Made by a program: the position numbers and the translations under genes. Below are positions 1 to 10,345 of a DNA stretch of 23,875 bases, one piece after another. Positions within the stretch are counted from its first letter, which is position 1. Each line of letters starts with the position of its first letter. Under the pieces are notes generated by a model that was given only the letters and a program-made list of their open reading frames with translations, ran no database searches and was not told the DNA's origin. Source of the stretch: Chara braunii (taxonomy: Eukaryota; Streptophyta; Charophyceae; Charales; Characeae); assembly GCA_003427395.1 (NCBI GenBank), contig BFEA01000287.1:1418725-1442599 (forward strand), written 5' to 3'.

Positions 1-75
<75 letters not shown>
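1..75. repeat. (CT)n microsatellite
   Basis: Uninterrupted CT dinucleotides fill the first 75 bases, so the true length may extend left of the window. A reverse-complement type run, (AG)n, lies near the right end at 23699-23757. Confidence 0.97.
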
Positions 76-78
<3 letters not shown>

Positions 79-690
79 CTCCCCACGATTTACCCTGGAT
101 GTGTCACTTCCCCCTTGGCGGCTATGGCCGCCGTCTTCCTCCTCCCTACTTCTACAGCTATGGTTATCTCTCGTAGCCAGGGCACTTGCTTCTTCCCCTG
201 GCGTTTGTCCTCTGTCCAGATCGCACTATCGCACAAGCAACTAGCAGTGCTTCCGCAACTTTGCGAATGAGCAACTGGTTTGGCTTGACACTTTAGCAGC
301 TGAATATATCTGCAGCTGACTGTATGTGCCTGCTTCGGACCAGTACCGGTCGCCCACGGCCTCTACTTGCCAAAATTGGTGTTCCAGAAGTCTCCAAACT
401 TTCTTGGGACGCTGCCGCAAATCCGAACTTTGGGACTTTTCCTCTGCAGGTACTGGTGGACTTTTACCAGACTGCGACGTTTCGGCACCCGACTCCTACC
501 GACCTACGACGCTTCAACCTACAGACCCTAGGACCTACCCTAACGGGACAGCCTGGGACCAGGAGCAATTGGGACCTTGAGACCAGGGCTCTGGGACTGA
601 CAGTGGGAAATCCTTTCACTCCCGCCGGTCTAATTTCGAGGTCCTCCGAGAAAGATTTAATCTTCACCTGTCTATAATATTGATACCTCG
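76..690. other. Unassigned interval left of gypsy element A
   Basis: No protein similarity is recognisable here; two overlapping short plus-strand frames (324-677 and 326-580) have no known motif. By position it could hold the 3' LTR of minus-strand element A. I compared it by eye with 8130-8760, where a 5' LTR would lie, and found no convincing match, so I do not call an LTR. Confidence 0.4.
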
Positions 691-1563
691 CCTAGCATGC
701 TCATAGTAGGATACGATATGAGGTGCAGTCTCCATCAGCTCATCCTTAGTTACCAACCGTCATCCTCGGGTTCTCGGTACGCGAATCTAACATTGTACTG
801 CCGCTGTGGTCTACCCTTTTTCCTGTCCGAAAAACGTCTTCCTCTAGAATATGATCAATATCATATCTTCATCCATATAAGGAGGGATCGTCGATCTTCG
901 TGAAGGGAATCGATCAGTAGTTATGTAAGGAAGCAACTTAGATGCATGAAACACTGGGTACGTATACAGATGCAGTGGGATGTAGACAATATAGGAAGGA
1001 CCGTCTGTGTCCCCAATGACTAGAATTTCTCATGGTCCTCTATATGCAGGTAACAATTTCTGAGAATTGTTATCTTCTGAAAGAAACTCTTTTGACTTGA
1101 CCCAGACTATGTCACCAACAGCAAACTTCGATGGTCTACGATGCTTGTTAGCTCGCTCTATCATCTGATGCTGGGCCTTCCGGATGTTCTCAGCGACCTT
1201 TTGAATCTCCTTCTCATAGTGAACTGCAAACTCTCTAGTGCCAGGTGGCAGTCTTTGAATCTGATCAGGATTCAGGAAGTCTATCGGTTGTCGTGGAGGC
1301 CACCCCTTGTGCAACTCATTGTGTGTTCGATTAGTTGCTAAGCGCACAAAGTTATTACAGGCACTAGCTACTTTAGGGAGCAGCTCGTCCCAGTCTACCT
1401 GATCTGGCCTAATGTACATGCAAAGCACTTTGCAATGACTTGCTGATTCTGCAGCCTGCGACCCGTTGACCCGAGGCTGTAACATAGGTAGGTTAGATTT
1501 GTCATTTGTTTGGCTGAGGGCTAAGTGAGATATCTGACTGTGAAGAAAGTTCGTGAGGGGCAT
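691..1563 (-). pseudogene. Element A integrase C-terminal part with chromodomain-like tail
   Basis: The frame ending near 1030 carries the segment after the integrase core (YIRPDQVDWDELLPKVASAC), then the basic helix region and a GDIVWVKSKEF module ending YRGP, which is the GPY/F-type C-terminal domain. The next codon is TGA where Trp is usual, and the same frame continues with GDTDGPSYIVYIP and YPVFHASKLLPYIT, typical of gypsy integrase ends. Below about 850, after frameshifts, pieces such as GRPQRQYNVRF and ELMETAPHIV suggest a degenerate chromodomain-like tail to about 691. Integrase would insert the cDNA copy into the genome; this copy is inactive. Confidence 0.82.
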
Positions 1564-2815
1564 ATCTGTAAATTTGGGAAAATTGCAGGCCCAGACTAAC
1601 TCGAATTTCCTAAAGCTACCCTAACTGCGATTAGCAGGCCCGGGCTATCACTAGGGCAGACAGGCCATGAGGCCTATGCTGTTAGTCGGATGCTAAAGCC
1701 TATAGCCGGGTAGGGGAAGGCCCTAGAGGCCGAAACAGAATCGGTACCTGTCGGTCCAGTCAGCCCGGTCTAGGTCGAGTCTAGGCTAGGGTAGTTCTAT
1801 TAATAGATTGTAGGAGTCTGTTCAGGGCTTTTGGCCGTTGGTACCGTGCACATCGCAACGGCGCAACGCAAGAACTGGAGTGGTCACAGTTTCAGCGTTG
1901 AGGGAGACAGACATAGCCGGACCTTCGAAGCGTCAGCCATAGTTGAGACCTGCGCTGTTCTCTAACAGCCTGCGAGGCTGTTCAGAGGTCCGGGCTATCT
2001 GAAGTCTGCTGGAGGCAAGAGAAGTTGGTGCCGTGCTGAACCCTCCTCAGGATTAGGGTATCAGGGAGTGGCATTGCAGCCATAGCTGCAGCTTTCATCC
2101 TCAGAGATCATCTTTGTCAGGAGAGGTGGCGCTGCTGCAGATTTCCATCCGGGAAGTCTTCTGGCACTTCATCATCATCAGAAACTGTGGCACTGATCTT
2201 CTTCTTCATCCTCTGAGAGGCGCTTGGCCTCAGAGGTCGGTTTCAGGGTGGCGCTTCCCTTTAGAGGCAGTATCTGGGTGGCGCTGGTTGTTTCAGGGAC
2301 TCAGGGGTAGTGATAGCGGTTACTCAGGGTTGGGGGAAGAAGCGCTGCTCATTTGTGAGCAGAGCATCACAGTTCTGGGGTTATTCTGGCAAATCGAAAC
2401 TCTGAGTTTAATCAACAGTGTTGATATTGTGTGTGAACTATCTTTGCTTCATTGTTTCCTGCATGTGATCTACGCGGCTTTCCTTTGTGACTGGTTGTGA
2501 GGATTCCGTGGAGTGAATTGCACTTTCTGTGTACTCGGTCATATCGCATGGCTAAGTCTTTCGCTGTGTTTCTTTCTCCCTGTGCGGTGTGATACTCCCA
2601 TCCTCTCCCCTTCTTTCTGTGTATGTATGTATGGGCATACCTGGAAGTCTATGTGATCGAGTGTTGGTCTTCTGACAACAAGCAACCAGGTTCATAACAA
2701 TTTACTGTAGCAGTTTATTCATTTGCTTCCTTTGTTCGTTAGTCTTGGGATGTCTACCCGACGACAGAGTTAGTCTAGACCCCTAGACTTCATTAGTTGT
2801 TGTCAGTGCTTGTAG
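1564..2815. mobile_element. Foreign block inserted in element A integrase core
   Basis: Integrase homology stops at about 2818, just after the second catalytic Asp motif (SDSDTRF), and resumes at about 1563 near the QTDGQ-like region. In intact elements these lie roughly 150 bases apart; here 1.25 kb separates them. The block has no recognisable coding sequence: the plus-strand frame 2114-2500 has no motif. It is rich in short perfect hairpins, for example 1964-1982, 2063-2078, 2345-2362, 2411-2425 and 2772-2789. I found no clear target-site duplication or terminal repeat. A solo LTR, a small non-autonomous element, or a rearrangement are all possible. Confidence 0.6.
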
Positions 2816-3353
2816 GTGAATCTAGTGTCACTATCACTAACTATAGTCAACAGGTGCCCATACTCTGCAACCCAACGATCGAAGAACTTACGAATGACTA
2901 GGTCTATCTTGGCCTCAATGGGCAAGGAAACGAAGATAGCGAACTTACCGAATTATCGACTACCAACATTACTTGAGTCCTATCACTTCGACTCTTCACT
3001 TTAGTGTCCATAAAGTCTATAGAAACAGAGTCTCCTGATCCCGATGGTATAGGAAACGGTTTCAGCAAACCTGGGGGAGGTTGTGTGAAACTCTCGTTCT
3101 GCTAACAGACTTTGCAGCCGTGGATGTACAAGATGCAATCTTGTTTCATCCCAACCCACGTAGAGGACCTAAGGAGGTTGGCATAGGTCTTCCTCCATTC
3201 AAAGTCGCCCTTTGAATCATGATATTCCCCTAGTATGAGGCTGCAAATTTCTTCAGTGTTTGGGACACACAACCTATCGTCCTTATCTGTTTTTTCGAAG
3301 AGCAACCCATCGGCTATCCTATAATTAGGCTCTTCGTGATGTGCAGTCCGCAC
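2816..3353 (-). pseudogene. Element A integrase: zinc-binding domain and start of core
   Basis: 3353-3102 encodes an HHCC zinc-binding module: the paired His lie around GEYHDSKGDFEWRKTYANL and the paired Cys in IHGCKVC. An in-frame TAG follows. The next stretch contains PPPGLLKPFPIPSG, the usual linker, and then DSVSIDFMDT with the first catalytic Asp (codon 3015-3017) and, after a frameshift, VSDSDTRF with the second (near 2827-2835). The third catalytic residue should lie beyond the inserted block at 1564-2815. The domain order is diagnostic of retroelement integrase; the copy is disrupted. Confidence 0.85.
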
Positions 3354-3399
3354 CTTGTGAATAATCTCAAACAGACTTTGTCCTGGGCATAGGCATCTT

Positions 3400-4720
3400 T
3401 AAACTTCTACTTAGTTTGACACTTGCGTCTAGATAAGTGAAGGCAACTCCAAAGAAGTCTGCACATCAACTGAGTGCATCGGTGACGACATTGTAGTACC
3501 TTTGATGGGCTTGAGTTCGAAGTCGAACTCATCGATCTCGGTGGCCCACCTCACTATTTTGTGGACGTTCGAGCATGAGTTTTCAACCAATGCAATTCTC
3601 ATGGTCAAAATTAACCTTGAAGTGTCGTCCTGACAGATAGTGTCTCGAATGGGCTAAGGCTACCCTCATTGCGAACAGTTCTCTCTCGTAGGTTGACGCA
3701 AAACCTTCTTGCATGGCAGCCTACGCAACATGAACTCGACTGGCTTGTATCCCTTGCCGTCATTTTGCTGTAGGATTGCGCCAATGGCAAATTGGCTCGC
3801 ACCCGTAGTCACGATAAACGAAAGTGACGGATGAACTATTTTTAAGACCGGATACCCGATGAGACATTTCTTTAAATTCTTGAAAGCGGACGTGCAGTCT
3901 TTGTCCCACTTCCAAACAACTTCCTTTCGTAGCAATCTGCACAACGGTGCAGCTATCATAGTGAAGTTCCACACAAACTTCCTATAGTAATTGGCTAGAC
4001 CAAGGAACAACCACAGTTCAATCAAAGTGTGCGGGGTTGGCCAATCTCTAATTGCTGCAATTTTCGCATCCTCTAGTCTCATTCCATCTCCGTCTACAAC
4101 ATCGCCTAAGTACAAAACTTGATGCTTTTCCCATTCACACTTCTTGGGGTTCAACTTGAACGTGGCTTCTCGAAGCTTGTTCAGGTTAAGTTAAAGGTGC
4201 TCTTGGTATTCCTCAAGATACTTTCTCAAGATTAGAATATTGTTTAAGTATACTACGACGAATTTATCTAACCAATCTCTAAACATATTGTTCATGCATA
4301 GATGGAATGTTGCAGGGGCGTTGGTCAGCCCAAACGGCATGACCACGAACTCTTAGTGGTCGTACCTAGTCCGAAATATCGTGTTGTGCTGATCTTCGGG
4401 CTGTACCTCAATCTGATGGTACCCTAATTTCAGATCTATCTTAGAGAAGTACTTACAATATTGCACACTGTCCAGCAAGTCGTCAATCTGCAATAACGGT
4501 TCAACATTCTTGACAGTTATAGCATTGAGACCTCTATAGTCTATGCACATACGCAGTTCGTCTTCCTTCCTAGGCACAAATAGGATCGGTGCCCTGTAGG
4601 GCGAGGAACTAGGCTTAATCCACCCCTTTTCTATCAGCTCATCGAGTTATTTCCTCGGGTCTTCCAACTATTTGGGTGACATCCTATAGATTGGGCCCTT
4701 GGGAGTCTTGCTACCCGGTT
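3400..4720 (-). pseudogene. Element A reverse transcriptase and RNase H
   Basis: The N-terminal RT region reads KGPIYRMSPK, then KGWIKPSSSPYRAPILFVP and LRMCIDYRGLNAITVKN (about 4720-4500). SKIDLKLGYHQIEVQPED follows, then [17 protein letters not shown]. The catalytic YxDD box reads YLNN at 4239-4250, so both metal-binding Asp codons are changed to Asn. The thumb region and connection follow (NPKKCEWEKHQVLYLGDVV, LWLFLGLANYYRKFV). RNase H begins at FIVTTGASQFAIGAILQQ, where the usual catalytic Asp of TTDAS is Gly. From about 3740 leftwards the frame shifts and decays, but HSRHYLSGRHFKV-like pieces persist. RT and RNase H would copy genomic RNA into DNA; this copy cannot. Confidence 0.9.
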
Positions 4721-4792
4721 CAATCTCGACCTAGTGCTTGATCTCCCTTTCCACTATACTAGTTGGGGCCTCTCCCACATCTGCGAATTCAT

Positions 4793-5490
4793 TCAACAAA
4801 TTTTGAACTCGGGGTGGCACTGACTCTGCTTCCTTACTCTCTTCAGTAACCGGTCTAACATATGCAATGAAGACTTGGTCGCCAAGATCCTGCTTGACCA
4901 CGTGCCTAGCGAACGTGGGGCACTCATGGAATATAGCGAAAGGGCAGACTGGACTTCAAACTTGTGAAAGAGTCTAATTTTCTTCTTCCCACCTTGGGCA
5001 CTGGGCAGCCAGCACTCGTTCTCGCCCATCTTGACATCGACCATTGCGGCCTCTCCCCAATCTACCCGTAACAGCATGTCAAAGAGTAGACTATCCTCCA
5101 CTAGGAGGGTCAGAGAATGGAACATTTTCTCACTCTTTTTATCCTCCCCCTCCAACCGGAAGTATGCCTTCACCCCCTCAACGAACTCTTACACTCTTAT
5201 CTCTCTATTGTTTGCCAATTTGCTACTATCCTCCACTGGAAGGGTTAGAGAATGGAACATTTTATCACTCTTTTTATCCTCCCCCTCCAACCGGACGTAT
5301 GCCTTCACCCCCTCAACGAACTCTTATACTCTCATCTCTCTATTGTTTGCCAATTTTCTCACCACCAGTTTCTCCAACTTTGCATTTTCTTCCCTAGATG
5401 CATTTTTTTCAGTCCCTTTCTACTAACATAACTACGCGTCGAACAACAGTCCACTGACACGCCTATTCTAGTTCTCCTAACCTCTACAGC
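4793..5490 (-). pseudogene. Element A aspartic protease region
   Basis: The readable segment VKAYFRLEGEDKKSEKMFHS then LTLLVEDSLLFDMLLRVDW matches the C-terminal half of gypsy retropepsins, where a hydrophobic strand and a (G/R)xDW box end the fold. Fragment B has the matching segment at 10972-11090. I could not place the catalytic D-T/S-G triad; it should lie near 5400, where several stops occur. A 135-bp tandem duplication repeats about 45 codons of this domain. The protease would cleave the gag-pol polyprotein. Confidence 0.7.
5091..5358. repeat. 135-bp direct tandem duplication in element A protease
   Basis: Copy 1 is about 5091-5225 and copy 2 about 5226-5358. Both start CTATCCTCCACT and end GTTTGCCAATTT, with few differences. 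The unit is a multiple of three, so on the minus strand it repeats about 45 codons including the KAYxRLEGEDKKS segment in frame. Confidence 0.93.
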
Positions 5491-5498
5491 ACCTACGA

Positions 5499-6140
5499 TT
5501 AAATGTCTTCATCTCGACCGAGGCTTGGCGGCGAGTGACCCGTTCGTCGTCGATGTCCGTGAGGGACCCACCTAGAGAGACCCTGAGACAAGCAATCTCT
5601 GGACAATGAGTGGGGGCCAACATCACCCTCTGCCATAGGGGCCTTCAGATAGGAGGTGCCTTCTTCAACTCGTGCTGCTACCTGTCTATCAATGTTTGAG
5701 GCCCCAGTAGAAGCAGCCACGACTCTTATTGGCCATTCTTGTTTGACGGTCTTTGGATCTCCGAGCGAAAGGGAATGATGTGGTAGGGCTCTCCACATTT
5801 GAGACACTGCCCATCTTTCACTCGCTGATGCCGGAAGGATTCTTGTATCTTCATTGCGATCGAGGGTTGTCCTTCATCTAGCCTCGGATGCCGAAGGTAC
5901 CTTCGCTACCCTCTAGACACCTAAACACTATTATTGGAGAGGGCATAGCTACCCCCCCCTTCACCTTGGTAGGCGGGAGATACCTGGCCACCATGCAGGG
6001 TACCATAGCCCCTTCCTCCTGCTTGGAAGCCCCCTCGGCCTCCAAACCCTTGAGTAGCCCGTCCCCTGCCTCCACCTCTTCCACCTCAGCCTCCTCTTCC
6101 TTAGCCTCTTCCTCCCCCTCCCCCTTGGGCTGCTACGGTC
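5499..6140 (-). pseudogene. Element A gag C-terminus: Gly/Arg-rich linker and broken zinc knuckle
   Basis: About 6140-5890 (minus) encodes a GGRGGGRGRATQGFGGRGG-type low-complexity linker broken by stops. It is followed at 5830-5765 by a nucleocapsid zinc knuckle reading GQCLKCGEPYHIIPFR. The first two Cys (codons 5804-5806 and 5795-5797) and the His (5780-5782) fit C-x2-C-x4-H-x4-C, but the last position (5765-5767) is Arg. Fragment B has the intact version with ASC after HII, so a nine-base loss in A is likely. The domain would bind genomic RNA in the virus-like particle. Confidence 0.75.
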
Positions 6141-7830
6141 GCGTAGTCGCCTCCTACTACTTGACCTCCCTCGAACTATTGGTCGTACTCAAGGTGACCG
6201 TAATCCACCAGTTCAAGGGGAATTTCCTCTATACCTTCTCCCTCAAACGTCACCAAAAGCTTGTCTCCGGCCTGCACATTGCCAGAGATCATCCTACCCT
6301 TCCACTTCTTCCCCTTCTCGATGTCCTTGAAGTAGTGGAAGTTGGCCTGTGCCAAGAAACCCCACTAATCTGACGCTTTCTTACTAAAATCGGCATAATT
6401 GGCTCCTTCCTTTGTCCCCTACGTGTACATTTCGGACTTCAACGGCTCTGGTAGGGCCATGGCAGAGTGCTCAAGGACCTGCTTGGGTGTCGCCCGATGA
6501 TCAAGCACTTGCAGCAGGTTGTCCATGTATGCTTTCAATTCATGGACACTCTTTCAATTCCCTTTATGGACGTTCGGGATCTTCTTTGCGGTACCCCTCC
6601 CCCTCGTTTTGTCTTCAAACCACTTACACAACGCATCTAAATAGGTGTTGAGGGGGGTGATGTGAGAGTACTCTATGATCTCTCTCCTGCATCCTGCGTT
6701 TTCGATGATGGACGCTGAATAACTTGCTGCATCGCCGCCAAGGCATGAAGCAACAAACATGACTCGACCCGTCTGTGCCACGTTCTGGCCGTGCACATAG
6801 CTTTGAACGGTCGCTTCCCACTGAACAAATTCTCCTCTTTCCCATGGCAAGTCTAGGGCATCTTCATCTTGATCTTCTCCCTAGCCTCTCCATCATCTTC
6901 ATCCTTTGTCTCCCTCCCTTCTTATCTCCACCTTTCTTATCACCATCAACATCATCATCTGGGGGTTCTCCACCTCGTCCTCCGCCTGCTCCCTTCATCA
7001 CATATGTGTCATGCATGTAGGCTTCTATACCGTACGCGACACTAGAGACCTTATCGTGGATCTTGTGCAAGGTGGCAGTGGCGAAGTTATTCCATTTGCC
7101 TTTAAACTCCTCTTGGCTATCACCAAGCCTTTCTACAGAAATGTGCAATGCAACGGTTTCCTTTGCAGCTTGGAGGGCGGCCTCGGTAAGTAATCCTATC
7201 TAATCTTTAATCTCAGTTTCTTCTCCTCCCTCAGCTTGCTTTGTCAGTTTAGAGGCTATGACCGCTCCATCCTCCATTAACTTTGTCTTTGCTGCATGCT
7301 CTTTCCTCTTTTGGGCCATCGTTTGTTGTGTGGCCTCTATGCGAGCTTCCACTGCAGCCATCTATTCCTCTTCTCCCTCCATCGCCAGCAACACCCTCTC
7401 ATATTCACTCATCTCTCCCTGCATCTCCTCCAACGTTCGCACCTTCTGCAATCCGAAAGTCTCCATCCAATCTCTAGCTTCCTCATGGAAGCAGCCAGGA
7501 GGACGGATATGACGGCTTGGTCCGAGCATATCAACCTTGGATAGCACACCCAAACCGTTCTTCCTTTTCTCTAACTTTTCTTCTTCTTTTTCTCCTCCTT
7601 TTTTTCTTCTTCTTCTACTTCCATCTTCTCCACTTCCTTCAAATTCTTGTCCAATTTTCTCTTCTCCTCCTCTAATCTTTTCTCCTCCTCTTTTTCTTCC
7701 TTTTTTTCGTACTTCTCATCTCCTTGTCCTCCTTCCTCTGTTTCAAAATTTCCTCCACCTTCCTTCTCTCCTCCTCAGTCAACGGTTGGGTCTCAGTTTC
7801 GGATCGGGTCACTGCAGCCATTCTAGGCAT
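6141..7830 (-). pseudogene. Element A gag, coiled-coil N-terminus and capsid core
   Basis: A plausible start is the ATG at 7828-7830 (MPRMAAVTRSETETQPLTEE), with a second ATG at 7819-7821. It leads into EERRKVEEILKQRKEDKEMR and a long Glu/Lys-rich coiled coil (about 7750-7550). Several frames later come EEMQGEMSEYERVLLAMEGE, a linker with DDDVDGDKKGGDKKGG, and a gag-like helical core (RGEFVQWEATVQSYVHGQNV, SASIIENAGCRREI, LNTYLDALCKWFEDK) at 6850-6560, then HELKAYMDNLLQVLDHRATP. This fits a retrotransposon gag: a structural particle protein acting in the cytoplasm. At least three frameshifts or stops break it. Confidence 0.78.
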
Positions 7831-8763
7831 TCAGAAGAACCCAATGGGAAAGAAGAAACAGACCAAAGGTGCCCACAACACAGAGAGGGCGAGAAAGGAG
7901 AACACATGATAGTCAGCCATGGTGGTTGCAAGGCACAATAAAGGTAAGTTGATTCCGCCTCCTCACCACTTAGGCCTATCCCTCACAACTTACAGTCTTA
8001 AACTTAACCTCACCTCCTTCGGAATTTGACCAACCTATCTCCCTTCCCCATGTCACTACATCTCTCCTAGCGACTAGTGGCCAGCCAACAGTTTAATGCA
8101 GTCAGAATGTCGTGGCCACCAATCTAAAGGATTACTCTGAAAACATTAACTCCTCACTGCTTTGCCTGCTTCGCTCGCACGTCGGACAATACCGATCATA
8201 GGGCTTGACAAGTTGATTAATGAGCGTTTGTCGCTCATGCTTGTGCTTCCTACTTGTCACGTAGTGCCTCCAACTAACGAGCTACTACCCTAGACCAACC
8301 TAAAACATGCACGAGACCTTCACTCTCACGGTGTTAGCGTCCCACTGGGTACACATGCCCCTAGGTATGACGGCAAACACTAACCACTTCCCCATGAGGG
8401 GAGGAGCCTTTCCTCCAGAAGAGATCGGTACTCTGATTGACCAATCAACATGCAGACTGGCTGCTGACTCAAAAATAACGAGATGACATCAACAAAACTC
8501 GACTTGCAGCAGCTTTCATCAAGAAAGTTGGGGGTGGAGAATTCACAAAAATACACAAAATTTCCAACATGCAGGGCTAAGAGTAGAAGCACTTCAAGAT
8601 AACACTCCCCATTGGTCTTCATTTCTTGCAGGTACGTGTGCACGCTTCCAATCTTAATCTCGCCCCTTCTCCTTCGCGGCCTACTCCCTGATCAGAACCC
8701 CGATTCTTCATACACCAGCTAGCCTTATGCCTTGTCGGCTTTCTTCCACCACCGGAATCTCCG
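7831..8763. other. Element A leader and possible 5' LTR side; no gene seen
   Basis: This is upstream of gag of minus-strand element A and should hold its leader and 5' LTR. At about 8115-8130 the minus strand reads TTGGTGGCCACGACA. It starts with TGG as tRNA primer-binding sites do, but I cannot match it to a known tRNA end. The minus-strand frame 8380-8643 (87 codons) has no recognised motif. No LTR copy was found at the other end. Confidence 0.4.
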
Positions 8764-9117
8764 ATGCCACATACTTTGGAAAACTTGGCACGTACGATCT
8801 TCCAAAACAAATTTACTTTTCGTTTCATTGAAATGTCGATGCCTAGGTTTTTGGTGGAAGTTGAGGGCAAACGAGCCCGATACTACACCACCCCATTCAA
8901 TGCACGCTTTCTGCTGGGTCAACTAGAACAGCTAGAGAATGAAGGTTTGAGGTTGATTCCGTTGTTTTGGTTTACAAATGGTAGGAAGCCGGATCTGCAC
9001 CGCGTAAAGGTGGCTCCGACGGTGATGGCCGATTTCCTGTCAGAATTAAATTCGAAATTGGGCAAAGGAAAAAAGTTATATTCCCCCTTCCTGAAGCGGA
9101 CCCTAACTGAACCATGA
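8764..9117 (+). CDS. Unrecognised 117-codon frame upstream of LINE endonuclease
   Basis: It starts at an ATG with MPHTLENLARTIFQNKFTF and includes FLVEVEGKRARYYTTPFNAR and LIPLFWFTNGRKPDLHRVKV; it ends at TGA 9115-9117. The frame also reads upstream of this ATG (FLPPPESP), so the start is uncertain. It lies 58 bases before a LINE endonuclease on the same strand, the position of an ORF1 C-terminus, but I recognise no RNA-binding motif or zinc knuckle. It may be an ORF1 remnant or a chance frame. Confidence 0.4.
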   Translation: MPHTLENLARTIFQNKFTFRFIEMSMPRFLVEVEGKRARYYTTPFNARFLLGQLEQLENEGLRLIPLFWFTNGRKPDLHRVKVAPTVMADFLSELNSKLGKGKKLYSPFLKRTLTEP

Positions 9118-9175
9118 TTGCCCGAGGTTCCTACCATGGTGTCCCAGATCCAATCAACAGATGGTTCTGCCCTAA

Positions 9176-10345
9176 ATGGGCAGACTTAGGTTGGCTACGT
9201 GGAACGTTCGCGGGTTGGGGGACACAACTGGCAGGAACAAAAAAGGCCGGCTGAAGAGCTGGATTCATGAGAATCGAATTGATATTCCCTATATTCAGGA
9301 GAGCAAACTATCAGAGTTTAAAATCACAGAGCTAGGGTCCTGGTGGGATGGACCGCAAATTTGGTCCCCCGCCAGGGGTTCGAGAGGAGTGGTTGTACTT
9401 GTGCATAGGAATTTGAATGCTGAGATAAACAATTTTTGCGCTGATTTATGGGGGCGATGGGCTTGGATTAAGCTTTGGATCGATGGGCAAGAATGGGTCG
9501 TGGCCTCGACATATGCTCCAACTGACATCAATGGACACTGTCTTTTTTTTTATGATCTCCCATTATTTTTTCCAGATTGTGCTTCTAACCTGGTTATTGT
9601 CGGGGATTGAAATATTGTGTTAGACAGTCAAGAGAGAGTGTGAGGATTGCAGGATGTGAAAGCTCTCTCGCAGTTTTTAACAAATCTAGAGCTGATTGAA
9701 CCATGCCCCATCCTCCACCCGGGTGAGCCTGGGTTTACGTGGTTCTATAATATAAGGGAAGGGAGTGGCACAATCCGTAAAAGATTGGACTATTTTTTGC
9801 TCTCACCAGATGTTTGGTATGCCGTGGTACGTATCGATGAAGTCTTTAACTCTATCTCCGACCACAAGCCGGTAGTGGCAAACTTTAATTCTCAGAGATT
9901 GGTTACAGGACCGGGGTACTTCAGAGTCAATTCTCAGAGATTGGTTAGAGGACCGGGGTACTTCAGAGTCAATTCTCAGAGATTGGTTAGAGGACCGGGG
10001 TACTTCAGAGTCCCCGGGGTGGCTGATTGGATGATACGATTCTGGGAAGGGTGGAAGTTGAACCAAGAGTCTTTTGACTCAAAAGAGGCCTGGTGGGATG
10101 TTGGCTCCAGAATCTTTTCCAAACACCTTAGTATGTTCTCACGCATACTGGCAGCGGGGAAGAAGAACAAAGAAAGGGAGTTGATTCGAAAGATCGAATA
10201 TGCAGAATCACGAATGGATAACCACCCAAGTGAAAGGTAATTATTCTGGAATTGTGAAGGAGAGGGAAGTCTAATGGAACCAAGAAAAAAATATTGTGGA
10301 GGCAAAGACGACAAGACTACCTCAACGTCGTTTTCCATGACGAGA
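9176..10345 (+). pseudogene. L1-like LINE ORF2 remnant: endonuclease, 3'-truncated
   Basis: The frame begins MGRLRLATWNVRGLGDTTGR; WNVRGLG is the conserved start of the apurinic/apyrimidinic-like endonuclease of plant L1 elements. IQESKLSEFKI carries the catalytic Glu (Q-E-S/T-K), YAPT and VIVGD follow, then RLDYFLLSPDVW and SDHKPVV, the C-terminal catalytic Asp-His motif. A TGA at 9608-9610 falls where Trp is expected after VGD, and a second stop follows near 9641. After the domain, homology to the linker before RT continues (RFWEGWKLNQESFDSKEAWW, then MEPRKKILWRQRRQDYLNV). RT itself is absent: gypsy fragment B begins by about 10440. The endonuclease would nick target DNA for target-primed reverse transcription. 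Confidence 0.88.
9887..10012. repeat. 42-bp tandem repeat, three copies, inside LINE endonuclease
   Basis: Units start at 9887, 9929 and 9971 with AATTCTCAGAGATTGGTTA. Each unit encodes the same 14 residues (NSQRLVxGPGYFRV) and keeps the frame. Copies 2 and 3 appear identical; copy 1 has Thr in place of Arg. The repeat follows directly after the SDHKPVV motif. Confidence 0.97.

Larger units (their letters stand above)
691..7830 (-). mobile_element. Ty3/gypsy LTR retrotransposon A, decayed
   Basis: Read leftwards on the minus strand, the order is gag coiled coil, gag core, Gly/Arg-rich linker, zinc knuckle, protease, reverse transcriptase, RNase H, integrase HHCC, integrase core, integrase C-terminus and a chromodomain-like tail. 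Protease-RT-RNase H-integrase is the Ty3/gypsy order. Frameshifts and stops occur throughout, so it is a fossil. A 1.25-kb block at 1564-2815 interrupts the integrase core. No LTR pair could be matched, so the outer limits are those of the recognisable coding region. Fragment B at 10440-11675 has related zinc-knuckle and protease segments and probably belongs to the same broad family. Confidence 0.9.

Noticed and set aside
2114-2500. 128-codon plus-strand frame
   Set aside because: No motif, lies in the hairpin-rich inserted block, and has low-complexity Gly/Trp-rich content that reflects local repeats.
8113-8132. A tRNA primer-binding site for element A
   Set aside because: The minus strand has a TGG-starting sequence at the right place, but it does not match a tRNA 3' end I know, and no LTR end next to it could be confirmed.
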